A DNA stretch of 64,000 bases from an uncultured Campylobacter sp. (GTDB lineage: Bacteria > Campylobacterota > Campylobacteria > Campylobacterales > Campylobacteraceae). A program made the position numbers and the translations under genes. The DNA is taken from the NCBI RefSeq assembly GCF_938015785.1, contig NZ_CALLWC010000044.1:1-64000 (forward strand), given 5' to 3'. Numbering within the stretch: the stretch's first letter is position 1; every line of letters starts with the position of its first letter. This document shows, one piece after another, positions 29,563 to 39,308 of this stretch. The notes beneath the pieces were generated by a model, which was not told where the DNA came from, did not search any database, and saw only the letters and a list, made by a program, of their open reading frames with translations.

Positions 29563-30611
29563 AAATATATCATCTAAGCCACACCGATCTAGACGGCTAC
29601 GGCGCGCAGTTCGTCGCGGCGCACTATTTGACGGACGTGGAATTTTTCAATGCCAACTACGGCAAGGAGATAAACGAAAAATTTGAACTCATCCTTGAGC
29701 GTATCGACGAGCGGCTCGCTACGGACGCAGACGAAAAAAGCCTGGTTTTAATCACCGATCTAAATTTACTGCCCGCGCAGTGCGAGAAATTTAGCGGCGA
29801 ACTAGCCCGCCGCAACGCCCGCATGATCCTTTTGGATCACCATCAAAGTGGGCTTGAGTGCGCGAAAAAATTCCCGTGGTATTTCCTGGACTCTTCGCGC
29901 TGCGCCACGAAGATCACCTATGATTTTTTCAGCGCGATGTTCGGCGGCAAGACGCGGCTGGATAAACTCGTGCGCGTCGTAAATGCCGTGGATATCTGGC
30001 TGAAAGAGCAGAGCGAGTTTGAGCTCGGCAAGGTCTGCCTCGGCATGGTCTCGGGCGCGAAAGAGATCAATAAGATCATGTTCGAGCGGGAGAGCAGGGA
30101 TTATATCTTTTACTTGCTGGAAAAAATTTTTAAATTTCAAGATGAGCCGAGCGCACACATCGCGCTAGATAGCGCACTGCACGGCATAAAGAAAGAATTT
30201 TTTAAAAGCGAGCGCGACGATACGCTAAGCAATCTCGTTTCGCACTTCGTAGTCGATCGCCTAAGCGCGCAAAAGCAGCGCTTCGAGATCAGCTACCTCG
30301 ATAAAAAGGGCATTTTGACCTACAATATCGGCAACGTAAGCGTCATCGGCAACGACTTTTTGACGCAAAACCCCGATGTCGATTTTTTCATCGACGTAAC
30401 GAGCAAAAAAACGCTCAGCTTCCGCGCCGACGGCAAAATCGACGTTAGCGAAATGGCAAAGCTGCTCCTAGGCGGCGGCGGGCACGTAAACGCGAGCGGC
30501 GGGATGTTTGCGGGCTTTAAAGACGCGAGCTCGTACGAAGCCGTAAAGGCGCAAATCGTGGATCTAATCGAGAAAAAAACTCAAATTTCAAAGGAAGAAG
30601 ATGAAAAATAA
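29559..30611 (+). CDS. DHH-family phosphoesterase
   Basis: 350 residues. DHH domain with LSHTDLDGYGAQ (6-17), ITDLN and LLDHHQSGLE (about 90-99); the C-terminal DHHA1 domain ends in the substrate-binding GGGGHVNASGG. Such Mn-dependent enzymes hydrolyse short oligonucleotides or cyclic-dinucleotide products. Campylobacterota have several and the exact substrate is not certain. The start forms ATGA with the Rrf2 stop, and the end overlaps the next small gene by 11 bp. Confidence 0.92.
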   Translation: MKIYHLSHTDLDGYGAQFVAAHYLTDVEFFNANYGKEINEKFELILERIDERLATDADEKSLVLITDLNLLPAQCEKFSGELARRNARMILLDHHQSGLECAKKFPWYFLDSSRCATKITYDFFSAMFGGKTRLDKLVRVVNAVDIWLKEQSEFELGKVCLGMVSGAKEINKIMFERESRDYIFYLLEKIFKFQDEPSAHIALDSALHGIKKEFFKSERDDTLSNLVSHFVVDRLSAQKQRFEISYLDKKGILTYNIGNVSVIGNDFLTQNPDVDFFIDVTSKKTLSFRADGKIDVSEMAKLLLGGGGHVNASGGMFAGFKDASSYEAVKAQIVDLIEKKTQISKEEDEK

Positions 30612-30843
30612 TGACGAAAAAATCGCCGAGCAGGACCTCATCTACGAGATTAATATCCTGCTTGACGCGATGCTGCTTTATGCGGGCATCAAGCGCGAGC
30701 GGCTCGCCGATGCGGTGCAGCTATATATCGAAAATATCGACACGGTGCTTGCGAACTCTGACGCTAGCGGTGCGGACGAAGTGATCGCCGTGGTAGAGTT
30801 TTTGCGCGGCAAACACGCGGAGTTATTTGAAAATAAGGGCTAG
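30601..30843 (+). CDS. Small conserved-looking protein of unknown function
   Basis: 80 residues, acidic and helical, no signal peptide or membrane segment (INILLDAMLLYAGI is amphipathic). The ATG follows AAGGAAG, which lies inside the end of the DHH gene. Tight coupling to the DHH phosphoesterase suggests a linked role. I do not recognise the family. A strong hairpin begins at its stop codon. Confidence 0.7.
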   Translation: MKNNDEKIAEQDLIYEINILLDAMLLYAGIKRERLADAVQLYIENIDTVLANSDASGADEVIAVVEFLRGKHAELFENKG

Positions 30844-30883
30844 CTCGCGAAATTTTAAGCGAAATTTTGCGAGCTAGAATTTT
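30840..30883 (+). terminator. RAATTY-containing terminator hairpin
   Basis: CTAGCTCGC (30840-30848) pairs with GCGAGCTAG (30869-30877). The stem continues inward through a G-U pair and AAATTT/AAATTT (30850-30855 with 30862-30867), 16 bp in all with a 6-nt loop. AATTTTA follows. It includes the stop codon of the 80-residue gene. Confidence 0.65.
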
Positions 30884-31918
30884 ACGAAGCGCAAACTATG
30901 CGGAGTAAAATTTCATTTAGCGCAGAAATTTATAGAGCAAGAAATCCGCGAGATAAAATTTTGCTAAATAGAATTTCAAAACGCAAAATACGGAATTTTG
31001 CGGGTTTAGATTTAAAATTTTAAAATTTAGCAAGTAGGCTTTGCGAATAAAATTTTAAGGCATGATGGCTGTAGAATTTTGTTTTAAAATTTTATGCTGT
31101 CAAACAAGAGCAAAATTTCAAGGCTTAGAATTTACGTTAAGAAATTCCGCGCAATAGCAAATTTAAAATTTTAAGTGCATTTTGCAGCACGGAATTTTGC
31201 AAAAAATTTTAGACAACGCGGGGTGGCTCTGCGTAAAATTTTAATCTAGACTTCGCGCGGAATTTGCATCAAAACTCCGCGCGGAATTTTGCGCTCAACT
31301 AAGGCGCAAAATTCAAATATAAAGGCGCACTCTCCGCTTGCCAGTGCGGTACAAAGAGTGCGCTGATTGCGGAATTTTAAATTTAAAAGCACGATTCTGC
31401 CGTCTAAGATCAAAAAATGGCGTAGCGTCTAAGCTTACCGATAATGACAAAGCTCGCTTTTAAAGAAAAAGAGAATTTTATCTGCAAAAGCGCAAAGATA
31501 GCATTTTAATATACTTTTGTTGTTTCTAAGCAAAATAGGTCTGCTGCCAGAGGTTTTTAAATAAGCGCGCTTGATAAAATATTATCGCTAGATATGATGC
31601 AGGTGTAAGTAAGTACGCCCAAACGCGGTAAAATTAAAACGAACGCAGCGCTCTCTATCGTCGCAAAGCCAGGCATCGTAAAATAAAAAGCTTGGGCGGA
31701 GCGCTTAGAAACAAAATATCGCGAAATAAGACGTATTCAAAGCAAGGTGCCTATAAGATGAAGCGTCGTAAAATAGAATAGCAAAGCAACGTGTCGATAA
31801 AAATAGACGCCGCGAATCAGGATTTAGTAGCAGTAACGCAGAACGCGATTAAATTTTAAGCCGGCGGCGCGCTAAATTTTGAAATTTTATGAATTTAAAA
31901 CTTTATGAAAGGATAGAA
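30844..31918. other. Gene-free spacer, about 1.07 kb
   Basis: No supported gene. The first 450 bp are saturated with AAATTTTA/GAATTTT words, a structured hairpin lies at 31325-31363, and 31400-31860 is AT-rich non-coding DNA. The ribosome site of the next gene (AAGGAT) is at its right end. Confidence 0.6.
31325..31363. other. 13-bp two-part hairpin in a long spacer
   Basis: GCGCACTCT (31325-31333) pairs with AGAGTGCGC (31355-31363), and directly inside it CCGC (31334-31337) pairs with GCGG (31346-31349), leaving a 5-nt bulge and an 8-nt loop. No T run follows on the plus strand; the role is unknown. Confidence 0.4.
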
Positions 31919-33112
31919 ATGAAAAAGATTTTTTTGTTTGCATGTCTCATGCTTTTGGGCTCGCAGCTTTTCGGCGACGATAAGGTCTATCGCCTAAGAC
32001 TTGCTAGTACGTGGGAGGCGACTACGCCCGTTTTGGGCGCTGCCGCTGAGGATTTTAAAAACTATGCCGAAAGCCTTAGTGGCGGTAGGCTTCAGATCCG
32101 CATCGATACGCCGAGCAAGCACAAGGCAAGCTTTGGCATATTCGACTTCGTCAAAAGCGGTCAATACGATCTAGGATATACTTCGCTTTATTATTATAAA
32201 GGCAAAGATGCTAAAACTATGCTCTGGACGGCGGTGCCTTTCGGTATGACTACTGATGAGCAGCACGCGTGGTATTACTATGGTGGTGGACGAGAGCTTA
32301 ACGATAAGATATTCGCACAATACGGCATGAAGACCTTTTTGATGGGATCTACCGGCATGCAAATGGGCGGTTGGTTTAAAAAAGAGATCAACTCGGTTGC
32401 AGATTTGCAAGGGCTTAAATTCCGCATACCGGGGCTAGGCGGAGAGGTGATGAGCAAGCTGGGTGCCACTATAAACACGGTGCCTACGGGCGAGCTATTT
32501 ATGGCGTTAGAGATGGGTACGATCGACGCGGTCGAGTGGGTAAGCCCCGTCTATGATATGCCACTTGGATTTCACAAAGTGGCTAAATACTACTACACAG
32601 GCTGGCAAGAGCCTATGGGAGACTGCCAACTGCTAGTAAATCAAAAGGCGCTAGAGAAGCTGCCTACGGATCTTCAAGCGATCTTAGAGGCTGCAGCAAG
32701 ACTTGCCGGAGAGAATTTCCAAAATAAGGGCTTTTATGAAAACGCTCGCATTTGGGCAGAGCTAAAAGCGCAGTTTCCGGATGTGCAGGTGCGCGACTTC
32801 CCTGCAGACGTGATAGCCGCGCTTAAAAAAGCAACGAATGAAATCTTAGACGAAGAAGCGGCGAAAGATCCGATGTTTAAAGAGATCCTAGACAGCCAGC
32901 GCGCATTTTTGAAAATCGGTAGAGAATGGAATAAAATAAGCACCGTAGCCTACATAAATAACGTAAGCGGTATCGCAGGCGAAAGTGCAGCAAATCCAAT
33001 CTCCGCAAGCCCTAGCGGTACGACAAGCTCAGATTCTGCAAGCAGCGAAAATCACGGCGCTGCGAGAGATTCTAACGCGACGGACGGCAAAAATTTAGGA
33101 GTGACAAAGTAA
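31919..33112 (+). CDS. TRAP transporter solute-binding protein (DctP family)
   Basis: 397 residues from the ATG at 31919, which follows AAGGAT; an upstream in-frame ATG at 31889 lacks a ribosome site. Signal peptide (MKKIFLFACLMLLGSQLFG). DctP-type motifs: ADLQGLKFRIPGLGG (about 161-175), PTGELFMALEMGTIDAVEW and the YYYTGWQEP segment. Periplasmic receptor for an organic acid or similar solute. The last 48 or so residues are a Ser/Ala/Asn-rich tail not expected in the family (usual length about 330-345). No DctQ or DctM membrane gene is adjacent, so the transporter partners must be elsewhere. Confidence 0.9.
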   Translation: MKKIFLFACLMLLGSQLFGDDKVYRLRLASTWEATTPVLGAAAEDFKNYAESLSGGRLQIRIDTPSKHKASFGIFDFVKSGQYDLGYTSLYYYKGKDAKTMLWTAVPFGMTTDEQHAWYYYGGGRELNDKIFAQYGMKTFLMGSTGMQMGGWFKKEINSVADLQGLKFRIPGLGGEVMSKLGATINTVPTGELFMALEMGTIDAVEWVSPVYDMPLGFHKVAKYYYTGWQEPMGDCQLLVNQKALEKLPTDLQAILEAAARLAGENFQNKGFYENARIWAELKAQFPDVQVRDFPADVIAALKKATNEILDEEAAKDPMFKEILDSQRAFLKIGREWNKISTVAYINNVSGIAGESAANPISASPSGTTSSDSASSENHGAARDSNATDGKNLGVTK

Positions 33113-33238
33113 AGTGGGTGCTACTAGCGATAAAAATTAAAGCGAGACGAACAGACCGGCACAATAAGTAGCTCAGGCGCGACGAGCGGCAGAAATTTTA
33201 ACTACTTTTGCATAAAGTAAATGGAATTCTGCCGCAGC

Positions 33239-33330
33239 AGCTTTGGTGCAATAGCTTTAACATCAGAGCTTAGTTTCATAAATCTCATCCACAAGCAAGG
33301 CAGAAGCTTTGGCACAATAGCTTTAACATC
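33239..33330. repeat. Pair of 26-bp direct repeats
   Basis: 33239-33264 and 33305-33330 both read AGCTTTGG..CAATAGC-TTTAACATC with two differences (TG versus CA). Spacing is 66 bp; no coding frame explains the conservation. Confidence 0.65.
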
Positions 33331-34013
33331 GCAAGCAGCGTGATCTGGCGCAGCAAAGGGCTCCCGCGTGAAAATAGAACGCCAAAAACACACGATAAAA
33401 TAAAATTATAAAAATTCCGAGCTCCAAGCACGGCGGAATTCGGAATTTTAAATCTAAAATTTTAAAATCAAAATTTATGAATTTCAGACGGAGCGCGAAA
33501 CTACTCCAGCTATGCTAGAAACCGGCATTTGCGACCATTAAGACTAAAAGCCGCGTCTAGCGCTTTAAAAGCCTATGAGCCTTTTGTATTTATATATTAA
33601 AATCACAAAAATTGCATTTGCGTTATTAAAATTATGACATTTCTTGGCAATATAGGCTAATTCGCATAAAATCAGCCTGCGCGCGTTAAAATTTAATCAA
33701 TAATGTAATTTGGTAAGATTTGTCGCGATAAAATAGCCTTATTATCATGCTTATCTTTAAAATTTACTCCATTACGCCGCTCTTATAGAGACTACATTTA
33801 TTAGGATTTAATAAATCACGAATGCCTGGTCTCTGCCGCCACATCTATTAAATGAAATAGCAGATAAATTTCTATGCCCTTTTATCGATAGTGCAACTAC
33901 GCAAAAAAGCGTATTAATACCGCGAAATTTATTGAATTCTTGAAATTTTTGATCTTTAAAATATCGCAAGACGGCTAGATCGCCAAAATTTCATATTATT
34001 TGAATTGATTGTT

Positions 34014-34048
34014 AAAAAGTAGATTCGGGAGCATAGCCCCGAATCTAC
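34014..34048 (-). terminator. Strong terminator of fdhF
   Basis: A perfect 11-bp stem, 34019-34029 with 34038-34048, with an 8-nt loop; five T follow on the minus strand (34014-34018). It lies 18 bp past the fdhF stop. Confidence 0.9.
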
Positions 34049-34066
34049 GGATAAGATTTTAAATTC

Positions 34067-36334
34067 TTAGAATTTAATCGGATGGTGGTGGAAGTCGTCG
34101 TAAACGACTTTATTGGTCTGAAATTTAATGCGCTTAAGCTCGCGGATACGCAAAAATTCCTCTTCATCGATCTTTTTAATCTGAATCGCTGCCTTAAACG
34201 TAGGCGTTTTGGCGATGAGATCCCAGCCGCCGCTAGTTAGCTCGTTGCAGCAGCTCTCCCAGTAGTGATAAGACATCTGAATGATACCATCCATTATACA
34301 CTCGGTGATGTCCGCCTTGATCGCGATATAGCCGTAGCGGCTCCACGCGACGATGAAATCGCCCTGTGAAATTCCGTATCGCTCGGCGAGTTTCGGATTC
34401 ATTTCCGCAATCGGTCCTATCGCGTCGCCGCCTTGCTCGACAGTCTTAGAGCGCCTAGTCATCGCGCCTCCTGCGTACTCGTAAACCTTACGCGTAGTCA
34501 GAAGCTGGATTGGAAACTCTGCATCGGTCTTCTCATCGACCGAGCCCGCCATTACAGGATAATCTTTCGGCATATTCATACGCTTTGCGAATTCCTCTTT
34601 GGCGCTTTCGATCTTGCTCTTATCATCCACGAATAGAACTGGGACGAAATTTCCTTTACCGTCCGGGGTAAAGAATTTTTTATCAAGGTACAATGCAGGT
34701 CCGCCCATAGAATTCTCATCAGGGCACGGCCAGTGAAGTCCGTGGTATTTTTTGATACGGTAATAGCTCATTCCGCCGTAGTTGTGCGGAGCTACCCTGC
34801 GCACCTCTTCCCAAATCTGCTCTGGAGATTGAAATGTGAAATAATCACCTAGTCCTAGGCGTCTGGCAAGCTCGCAGATGATAGCCCAGTCTTGTCTAGC
34901 TTGTCCCGGAGGGGCAACTACAATCTCGCTATGCTGTACGCGGCGCTCGGCATTAGCATAAGTGCCCTCCTTCTCGCCGCTGCAAGCTCCAGGAAGCACG
35001 ACATCTGCTTTGCGGCTCGTCTCGGTTAAGAAAATATCTTGGATCACATACATCTCTACCTGCGAAATCGCGCGCAAGAAGTGGTTTGCGTTCGGATCGG
35101 TCATAACCGGGTTTTCACCCATCGTCCAGAAGAATTTTACCCTACCATCAAGAATTGCGTCAGGCACTTCGGTTTTATGAATACCGATCTTGCCATTTAG
35201 ATGACCTTTCGGCAAATTCCACTGGCGCTCAAACCAATCACGGGCACTTTCGTCGGTTACGGCTTTATAGCCGGTAAATACATTAGGAAGCATTCCCATA
35301 TCGCAGCATCCTTGGACGTTTTCTTGTCCACGGATCGGTAGATCGCCGCTTCCGAGCTCGCCTACGTTGCCCGTTACGAGCATTAAATTTGAAATGTCGC
35401 AGACTGCGCCCACGCCGTGGTTGAAGTGAGTTACACCCATTCCGTGCGTGATAACCGCAGGTCGCGTAGTAGCATAAATTCTGGCCGCTTTTCTAATATC
35501 CTCGGCGTTTAGCCTAGTGTATTTAGCTACGGCCTCAGGCGAATAATCCTTAACCGCCTCTTTTACATATTCAAAACCCTTGGTGTATTTATTAACGAAT
35601 TCATGATTTACCAAATCCTCGTCGATAATAGCATGGATTAAAGCGTTGATGACTGGGATATTGTGCTCCGGCTCAAGCTGGAGGTGGATATCTGCGCGAT
35701 TTGCAAATTCCGTCTTAACCGGGTCAATGACGATGAGTTTGGCGCCTCTATTTAGCGCTCTTTGAACGTGCATAGCTACGATCGGGTGGCCGTTTTCAGG
35801 GTTTGAGCCGATCATCATAATGCAGTTGCTGTGAGTTCCGATCTCAGTAAAGCTATTTGTAGCCGCTCCGTTACCGATTGTTTTGGCAAGACCTGCCACA
35901 GTCGGAGCGTGTCAAATGCGCGCGCAGTGATCGATATTATTCGTGCCTAAAATTCTAAGTAGCTTCTGCGCTACGTAGTTATCCTCATGCGTGCAGCGTG
36001 CGGAATAGTTTCCGGCTATCGCGTCGGCACCGTATTTTTCTTTAACCTCGAGCATCTTTTTAGCAACCAAATCAAGCGCTTCGTCCCAGCTAGCTTCGAC
36101 CAAATCGCCGTCTTTACTAAATTTGCCATTCTTTTTACGAATTAGCGGAGTAGTAAGCCTATCTCTAGAGCCTACGTAATTCCATCCGTAATAACCTTTC
36201 AAACATAAACAACCTTGATTTACGGGGTTGTCGCTTACGCCGGTTGCGGATTTGATATAATTGTCTTCCGCAGTCAGCTCGATTTGACAGCCTGTGCCAC
36301 AATAAGGGCATATGACCTTGCCTTTATTCGCCAT
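34067..36334 (-). CDS. fdhF: Formate dehydrogenase H, selenocysteine-containing
   Basis: 755 residues if the in-frame TGA at 35912-35914 is read as selenocysteine (position 141; E. coli FdhF has Sec140). The start is the ATG at 36334 behind AAGGAG; upstream in-frame codons lack a ribosome site. The N-terminal [4Fe-4S] ligands are CPYCGTGC plus a cysteine in GCLCLKG. The TGA context HCARI-U-HAPTVAGL matches the active site of molybdopterin formate dehydrogenases, and the frame continues uninterrupted to EFLRIRELKRI. Oxidises formate to CO2 in the cytoplasm and passes electrons to HyfA and the hydrogenase. Divergent from the hyf operon across 394 bp of promoter DNA. Confidence 0.95.
35884..35914 (-). 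promoter_or_regulatory. UGA (Sec) codon and bacterial SECIS hairpin
   Basis: On the minus strand TGA (35914-35912) is followed after 13 nt by TGGCA-GGTCT-TGCCA (35898-35884), a 5-bp stem with a 5-nt GGTCT loop. The E. coli fdhF SECIS has the same GGUCU loop at nearly the same distance, as I remember it. This supports recoding over a nonsense mutation. Confidence 0.9.
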
Positions 36335-36393
36335 ATTTTCTCCTTTCGAAAATACTAAACATGCAAAATTACCATATATGCAATTTCGGCACA

Positions 36394-36399
36394 ATTATA
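36394..36399 (-). promoter_or_regulatory. Probable -10 box of fdhF
   Basis: TATAAT on the minus strand, 59 bp before the fdhF ATG. Confidence 0.5.
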
Positions 36400-36629
36400 T
36401 AAATTCTTACCTAAAATAAAATTGAAATTTTGCCTTAAGCTAAAAGAATTTTTTCAATTATAATTAGGAGTAAGTTAGGGTAATTTAAGTAGTAATTTAA
36501 ATTTTAAAATATACTTTAATACTGATATACTAGACTTTTAAAGCAAATAATCAACTAACCGGTTTAAAAAAGAAATTAGTTTTTAAATTTAAGCTTTTAA
36601 AGCAAATTTATCAAATAAATTCCAAATAT

Positions 36630-36645
36630 CGTCAGATAAATGACG
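36630..36645. promoter_or_regulatory. Inverted repeat upstream of the hyf promoter
   Basis: CGTCA-GATAAA-TGACG, flanked by AATTC/GAATT and followed by eight T on the plus strand. It lies just upstream of the -10 box at 36667, so it could be an operator or a weak terminator. Confidence 0.3.
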
Positions 36646-36666
36646 GAATTTTTTTGCGGACTTAAA

Positions 36667-36672
36667 TATAAT
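36667..36672 (+). promoter_or_regulatory. Probable -10 box of the hyf operon
   Basis: TATAAT preceded at a short distance by a T8 tract (36649-36656), 57 bp before the hyfA ATG. Typical Campylobacter sigma-70 layout. Confidence 0.5.
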
Positions 36673-36728
36673 TACACCAAAATTTTTAGTAAAAAATTTT
36701 TAAAATTCCTTAAGTCAAGGAGAAAGGT

Positions 36729-37328
36729 ATGAAACAACATAAATTTGTAATCTGCGATTACAAACGATGTATCGGTTGCACGACGTGCATGGCGGCCTGT
36801 TACTCAAGTGCCTACGAGCGCGGCAAGCTTGCTAAATCGCGACTTACCGTGCTTAGACAGGCTTACGGCGTTATGCCTACGCAGTGCAGGCAGTGCGATG
36901 ACGGACCATGCGCAAACGTCTGCCCTACCGGTGCGCTTCGCTTCGATAATAACTATATCGAATTACACGAAGAAATTTGCATCGGATGCAAGATGTGTAC
37001 GCTCGCCTGTCCTTATGGCGCGATCAGCTCGAATGCCGAGCTTATGCCGTCAGTAAATTATGCGGTCGAGCCGAAGTATTATCTCGAGATCGAAAGCCAA
37101 GCGGGCGCCAAAAGCACCGCCATCAAATGCGATCTATGCAACGGACGCGAGAATGGTCCTGCATGCGTCGAGGTTTGCCCAACTAGCGCTATCATTATGA
37201 TAGATCCTAAAGAGGGTAAGCATAAATTGGGCTTTGCGATAGACTACGATGCGGCTAATGCTTTTGCAAAAGACGTGTTAAACGGCGAAATCAGTTGCGT
37301 CGCCAAAAAAGAAGGAGGCGCAAAATGA
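36729..37328 (+). CDS. hyfA: Formate hydrogenlyase electron-transfer Fe-S subunit (HyfA/HycB-like)
   Basis: 199 residues with four ferredoxin-type clusters: CIGCTTCMAAC (about 15-25), CRQCDDGPCANVCP (about 53-66), CIGCKMCTLACP (about 84-95) and CDLCNGRENGPACVEVCP (about 134-151). It carries electrons from FdhF to the hydrogenase arm. Ribosome site CAAGGAG precedes the ATG. First gene of the operon; its stop overlaps the hyfB ATG. HydN-type proteins look similar, but the position at the head of hyf supports HyfA. Confidence 0.92.
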   Translation: MKQHKFVICDYKRCIGCTTCMAACYSSAYERGKLAKSRLTVLRQAYGVMPTQCRQCDDGPCANVCPTGALRFDNNYIELHEEICIGCKMCTLACPYGAISSNAELMPSVNYAVEPKYYLEIESQAGAKSTAIKCDLCNGRENGPACVEVCPTSAIIMIDPKEGKHKLGFAIDYDAANAFAKDVLNGEISCVAKKEGGAK

Positions 37329-39298
37329 TAAGCGTCTATACTTTATTTATCGTCAGTGCAGTAATTAGTATCCTTTTATACTGCGCTCCAAAAACTGCTG
37401 TTAAGGTGGGATTTGGATTAGGTGCTATCAGCTGTTTTTACGCGATGTGTCATTTCGTAGCTAATATGGGCGTAAGCGATAGCTTCGTTTTGGGCGGTAC
37501 TTTCTTATATGCGCCAAAATTTGCTTTAAGTCCGCTTGGAAATTTCTTCAGCTTCGTAGTCGTTTTTATAGGCTTTGCAAGCAGCGTTTACGGTATGAGC
37601 TACGCCGAGGAATATATCGGAAAAGCAAATATCGGCGTTTTTGCATGTTTATTTAATACCTTCATCTTATCTATGCTTTTAGTTATCAGTGCGGATAATG
37701 TATTTTGCTTCGCTGTTTTATGGGAGCTTATGACGTTAATTTCGTCATTTCTAATCATAGTAAACGATGGCAAAGGCACGCTCAAAGCTGTTATGGTATA
37801 TCTAGGTATAGCGCAGATCGGTGCATTTTGTATAACCTGTGGATTACTTATCATTGCAAACTACGCAGGCAGCTTTGAATTTGCGAAGTGGGGAAACGTA
37901 AATATGCCGATGGGCGCTTCCGTAGCTACTTTTATACTATTTTTGGTCGGCTTCGGCTCAAAAGCGGGAATGTGGCCTTTTCACGTTTGGCTACCGCAAG
38001 CTCACCCTGCGGCTCCATCAAACGTCTCTGCTCTAATGAGCGGCGTTATGATTAAAGTAGCGCTCTTTACCCTTGTTAAATTTACACTATTTTTACCGCT
38101 AAGTATCTATTTCGGACTTGCAGTTTTGATCCTAGGAGCAGCTAGCTCGCTTTTTGGCGTTTTATACGCGTTGTGCCAGCACGACTTTAAAGCGCTTCTT
38201 GCGTATCACTCAGTTGAAAATATCGGAATTATCCTACTAGGTCTTGGCACCGGAATTTACGGCGTCGCAGCAGGCAATGTAACGCTAGCCGCAGTTGGAT
38301 TTTTAGCAGGCTGTTACCACGTAGTAAATCACGCAATATTCAAAGGCTTGCTATTCTTATGTGCAGGCTCTGTAATCCACGCTACTCATACGCAAAATAT
38401 GGACGTGCTAGGAGGGCTAGCTAAAAAAATGCCTCTAACTGCTGTTGGTATGTTTATCGGTATCATGGGTATTGCAGCGCTTCCTCCGGTAAACGGCTTC
38501 GTTTCAGAGTGGTTTACCTATCAAGGAATGCTTCAAGGCGCTAAGGAAAGCGGAATTTTCATTAGATACGCTTTCTCGCTAGCAGTAGTCGCACTTGCGC
38601 TTACGGGCGTTTTAGTCGGTATGCACCTTAAGCTTTATGCGGTAATCTTTGCAGGAACCCCAAGAGATGAAAAAATTTGGGAGAATGCAAAAGAAAGCCC
38701 ATTAGGAATGGTTTTAGGAATGATCATTTTGATGATAGGTTGCGTGGGATTTGGCGTAGGCGCACATTTCATAGTCGATTACATTATGCAGGCGGTAAAT
38801 TCTATCACTTCCAATAGCGGGTATGTCGCAAGCCTAGGCGCTTCGTCAATCACTTCGCCTTTGGGAAGTATCGTTTCAACTCCTCTTATTGCAGTGATTT
38901 TGTGTTCTACAATGCTGCTTCCGTTTATCATCCTAGCGGTTATGAAAGCAAATCGTGACAAACCTCGTGAGACCGATCCTTGGGCATGCGGTTTTAAATA
39001 TAGCCCTCGCATGCAGATGACCGGCGGTCCTTTTACCGGCGATTTAAGAAAGATTATGGACTGGCTATTTAGAGGTCATAAACGCAGAATAGAGCAAAAC
39101 GGCTACTTCGGACCGATCGAGTATCATAACCACCCACAAGACATTTGGTGGACGATGATTTATCAACCGGTAATCGATTGGAGTAAGAAGATCGCCGATA
39201 AGATAGGAATTATTCAAAGCGGCTATGCAAATTTATATACGCTTTACATCCTAATCTATCTTTGCGCGATACTGGGCGTCGGATATTTCTTGATCTAG
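37325..39298 (+). CDS. hyfB: Hydrogenase-4 antiporter-like membrane subunit HyfB
   Basis: 657 residues starting at ATG 37325 (ATGA with hyfA stop). About 15 membrane segments. Proton-channel family motifs include GFGSKAGMWPFHVWLPQAHP (about 215-234) and the YHSVENIGII segment (about 295). NuoL/M/N-related subunit of group 4 hydrogenases, thought to couple electron flow to ion movement. Full length compared with E. coli HyfB (672). Confidence 0.95.
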   Translation: MISVYTLFIVSAVISILLYCAPKTAVKVGFGLGAISCFYAMCHFVANMGVSDSFVLGGTFLYAPKFALSPLGNFFSFVVVFIGFASSVYGMSYAEEYIGKANIGVFACLFNTFILSMLLVISADNVFCFAVLWELMTLISSFLIIVNDGKGTLKAVMVYLGIAQIGAFCITCGLLIIANYAGSFEFAKWGNVNMPMGASVATFILFLVGFGSKAGMWPFHVWLPQAHPAAPSNVSALMSGVMIKVALFTLVKFTLFLPLSIYFGLAVLILGAASSLFGVLYALCQHDFKALLAYHSVENIGIILLGLGTGIYGVAAGNVTLAAVGFLAGCYHVVNHAIFKGLLFLCAGSVIHATHTQNMDVLGGLAKKMPLTAVGMFIGIMGIAALPPVNGFVSEWFTYQGMLQGAKESGIFIRYAFSLAVVALALTGVLVGMHLKLYAVIFAGTPRDEKIWENAKESPLGMVLGMIILMIGCVGFGVGAHFIVDYIMQAVNSITSNSGYVASLGASSITSPLGSIVSTPLIAVILCSTMLLPFIILAVMKANRDKPRETDPWACGFKYSPRMQMTGGPFTGDLRKIMDWLFRGHKRRIEQNGYFGPIEYHNHPQDIWWTMIYQPVIDWSKKIADKIGIIQSGYANLYTLYILIYLCAILGVGYFLI

Positions 39299-39308
39299 GA
39301 GGTTTAAG

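Larger units (their letters stand above)
33113..34066. other. Gene-free spacer, 954 bp
   Basis: Between convergent dctP-like and fdhF genes. It holds two 26-bp direct repeats (33239-33264, 33305-33330), AT-rich DNA at 33560-33960 and the fdhF terminator. No gene is supported. Confidence 0.6.
36335..36728. other. Divergent promoter region of fdhF and the hyf operon
   Basis: 394 bp, very AT-rich and without a gene. It contains one TATAAT box for each direction (36394-36399 minus, 36667-36672 plus) and a small inverted repeat at 36630-36645. I see no convincing sigma-54 -24/-12 site, which controls the E. coli system. Confidence 0.6.

Noticed and set aside
34067..36394. fdhF as two genes or a pseudogene
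   Set aside because: The stop is a UGA at the selenocysteine position, followed by a SECIS hairpin; the flanking frames read through without a shift.
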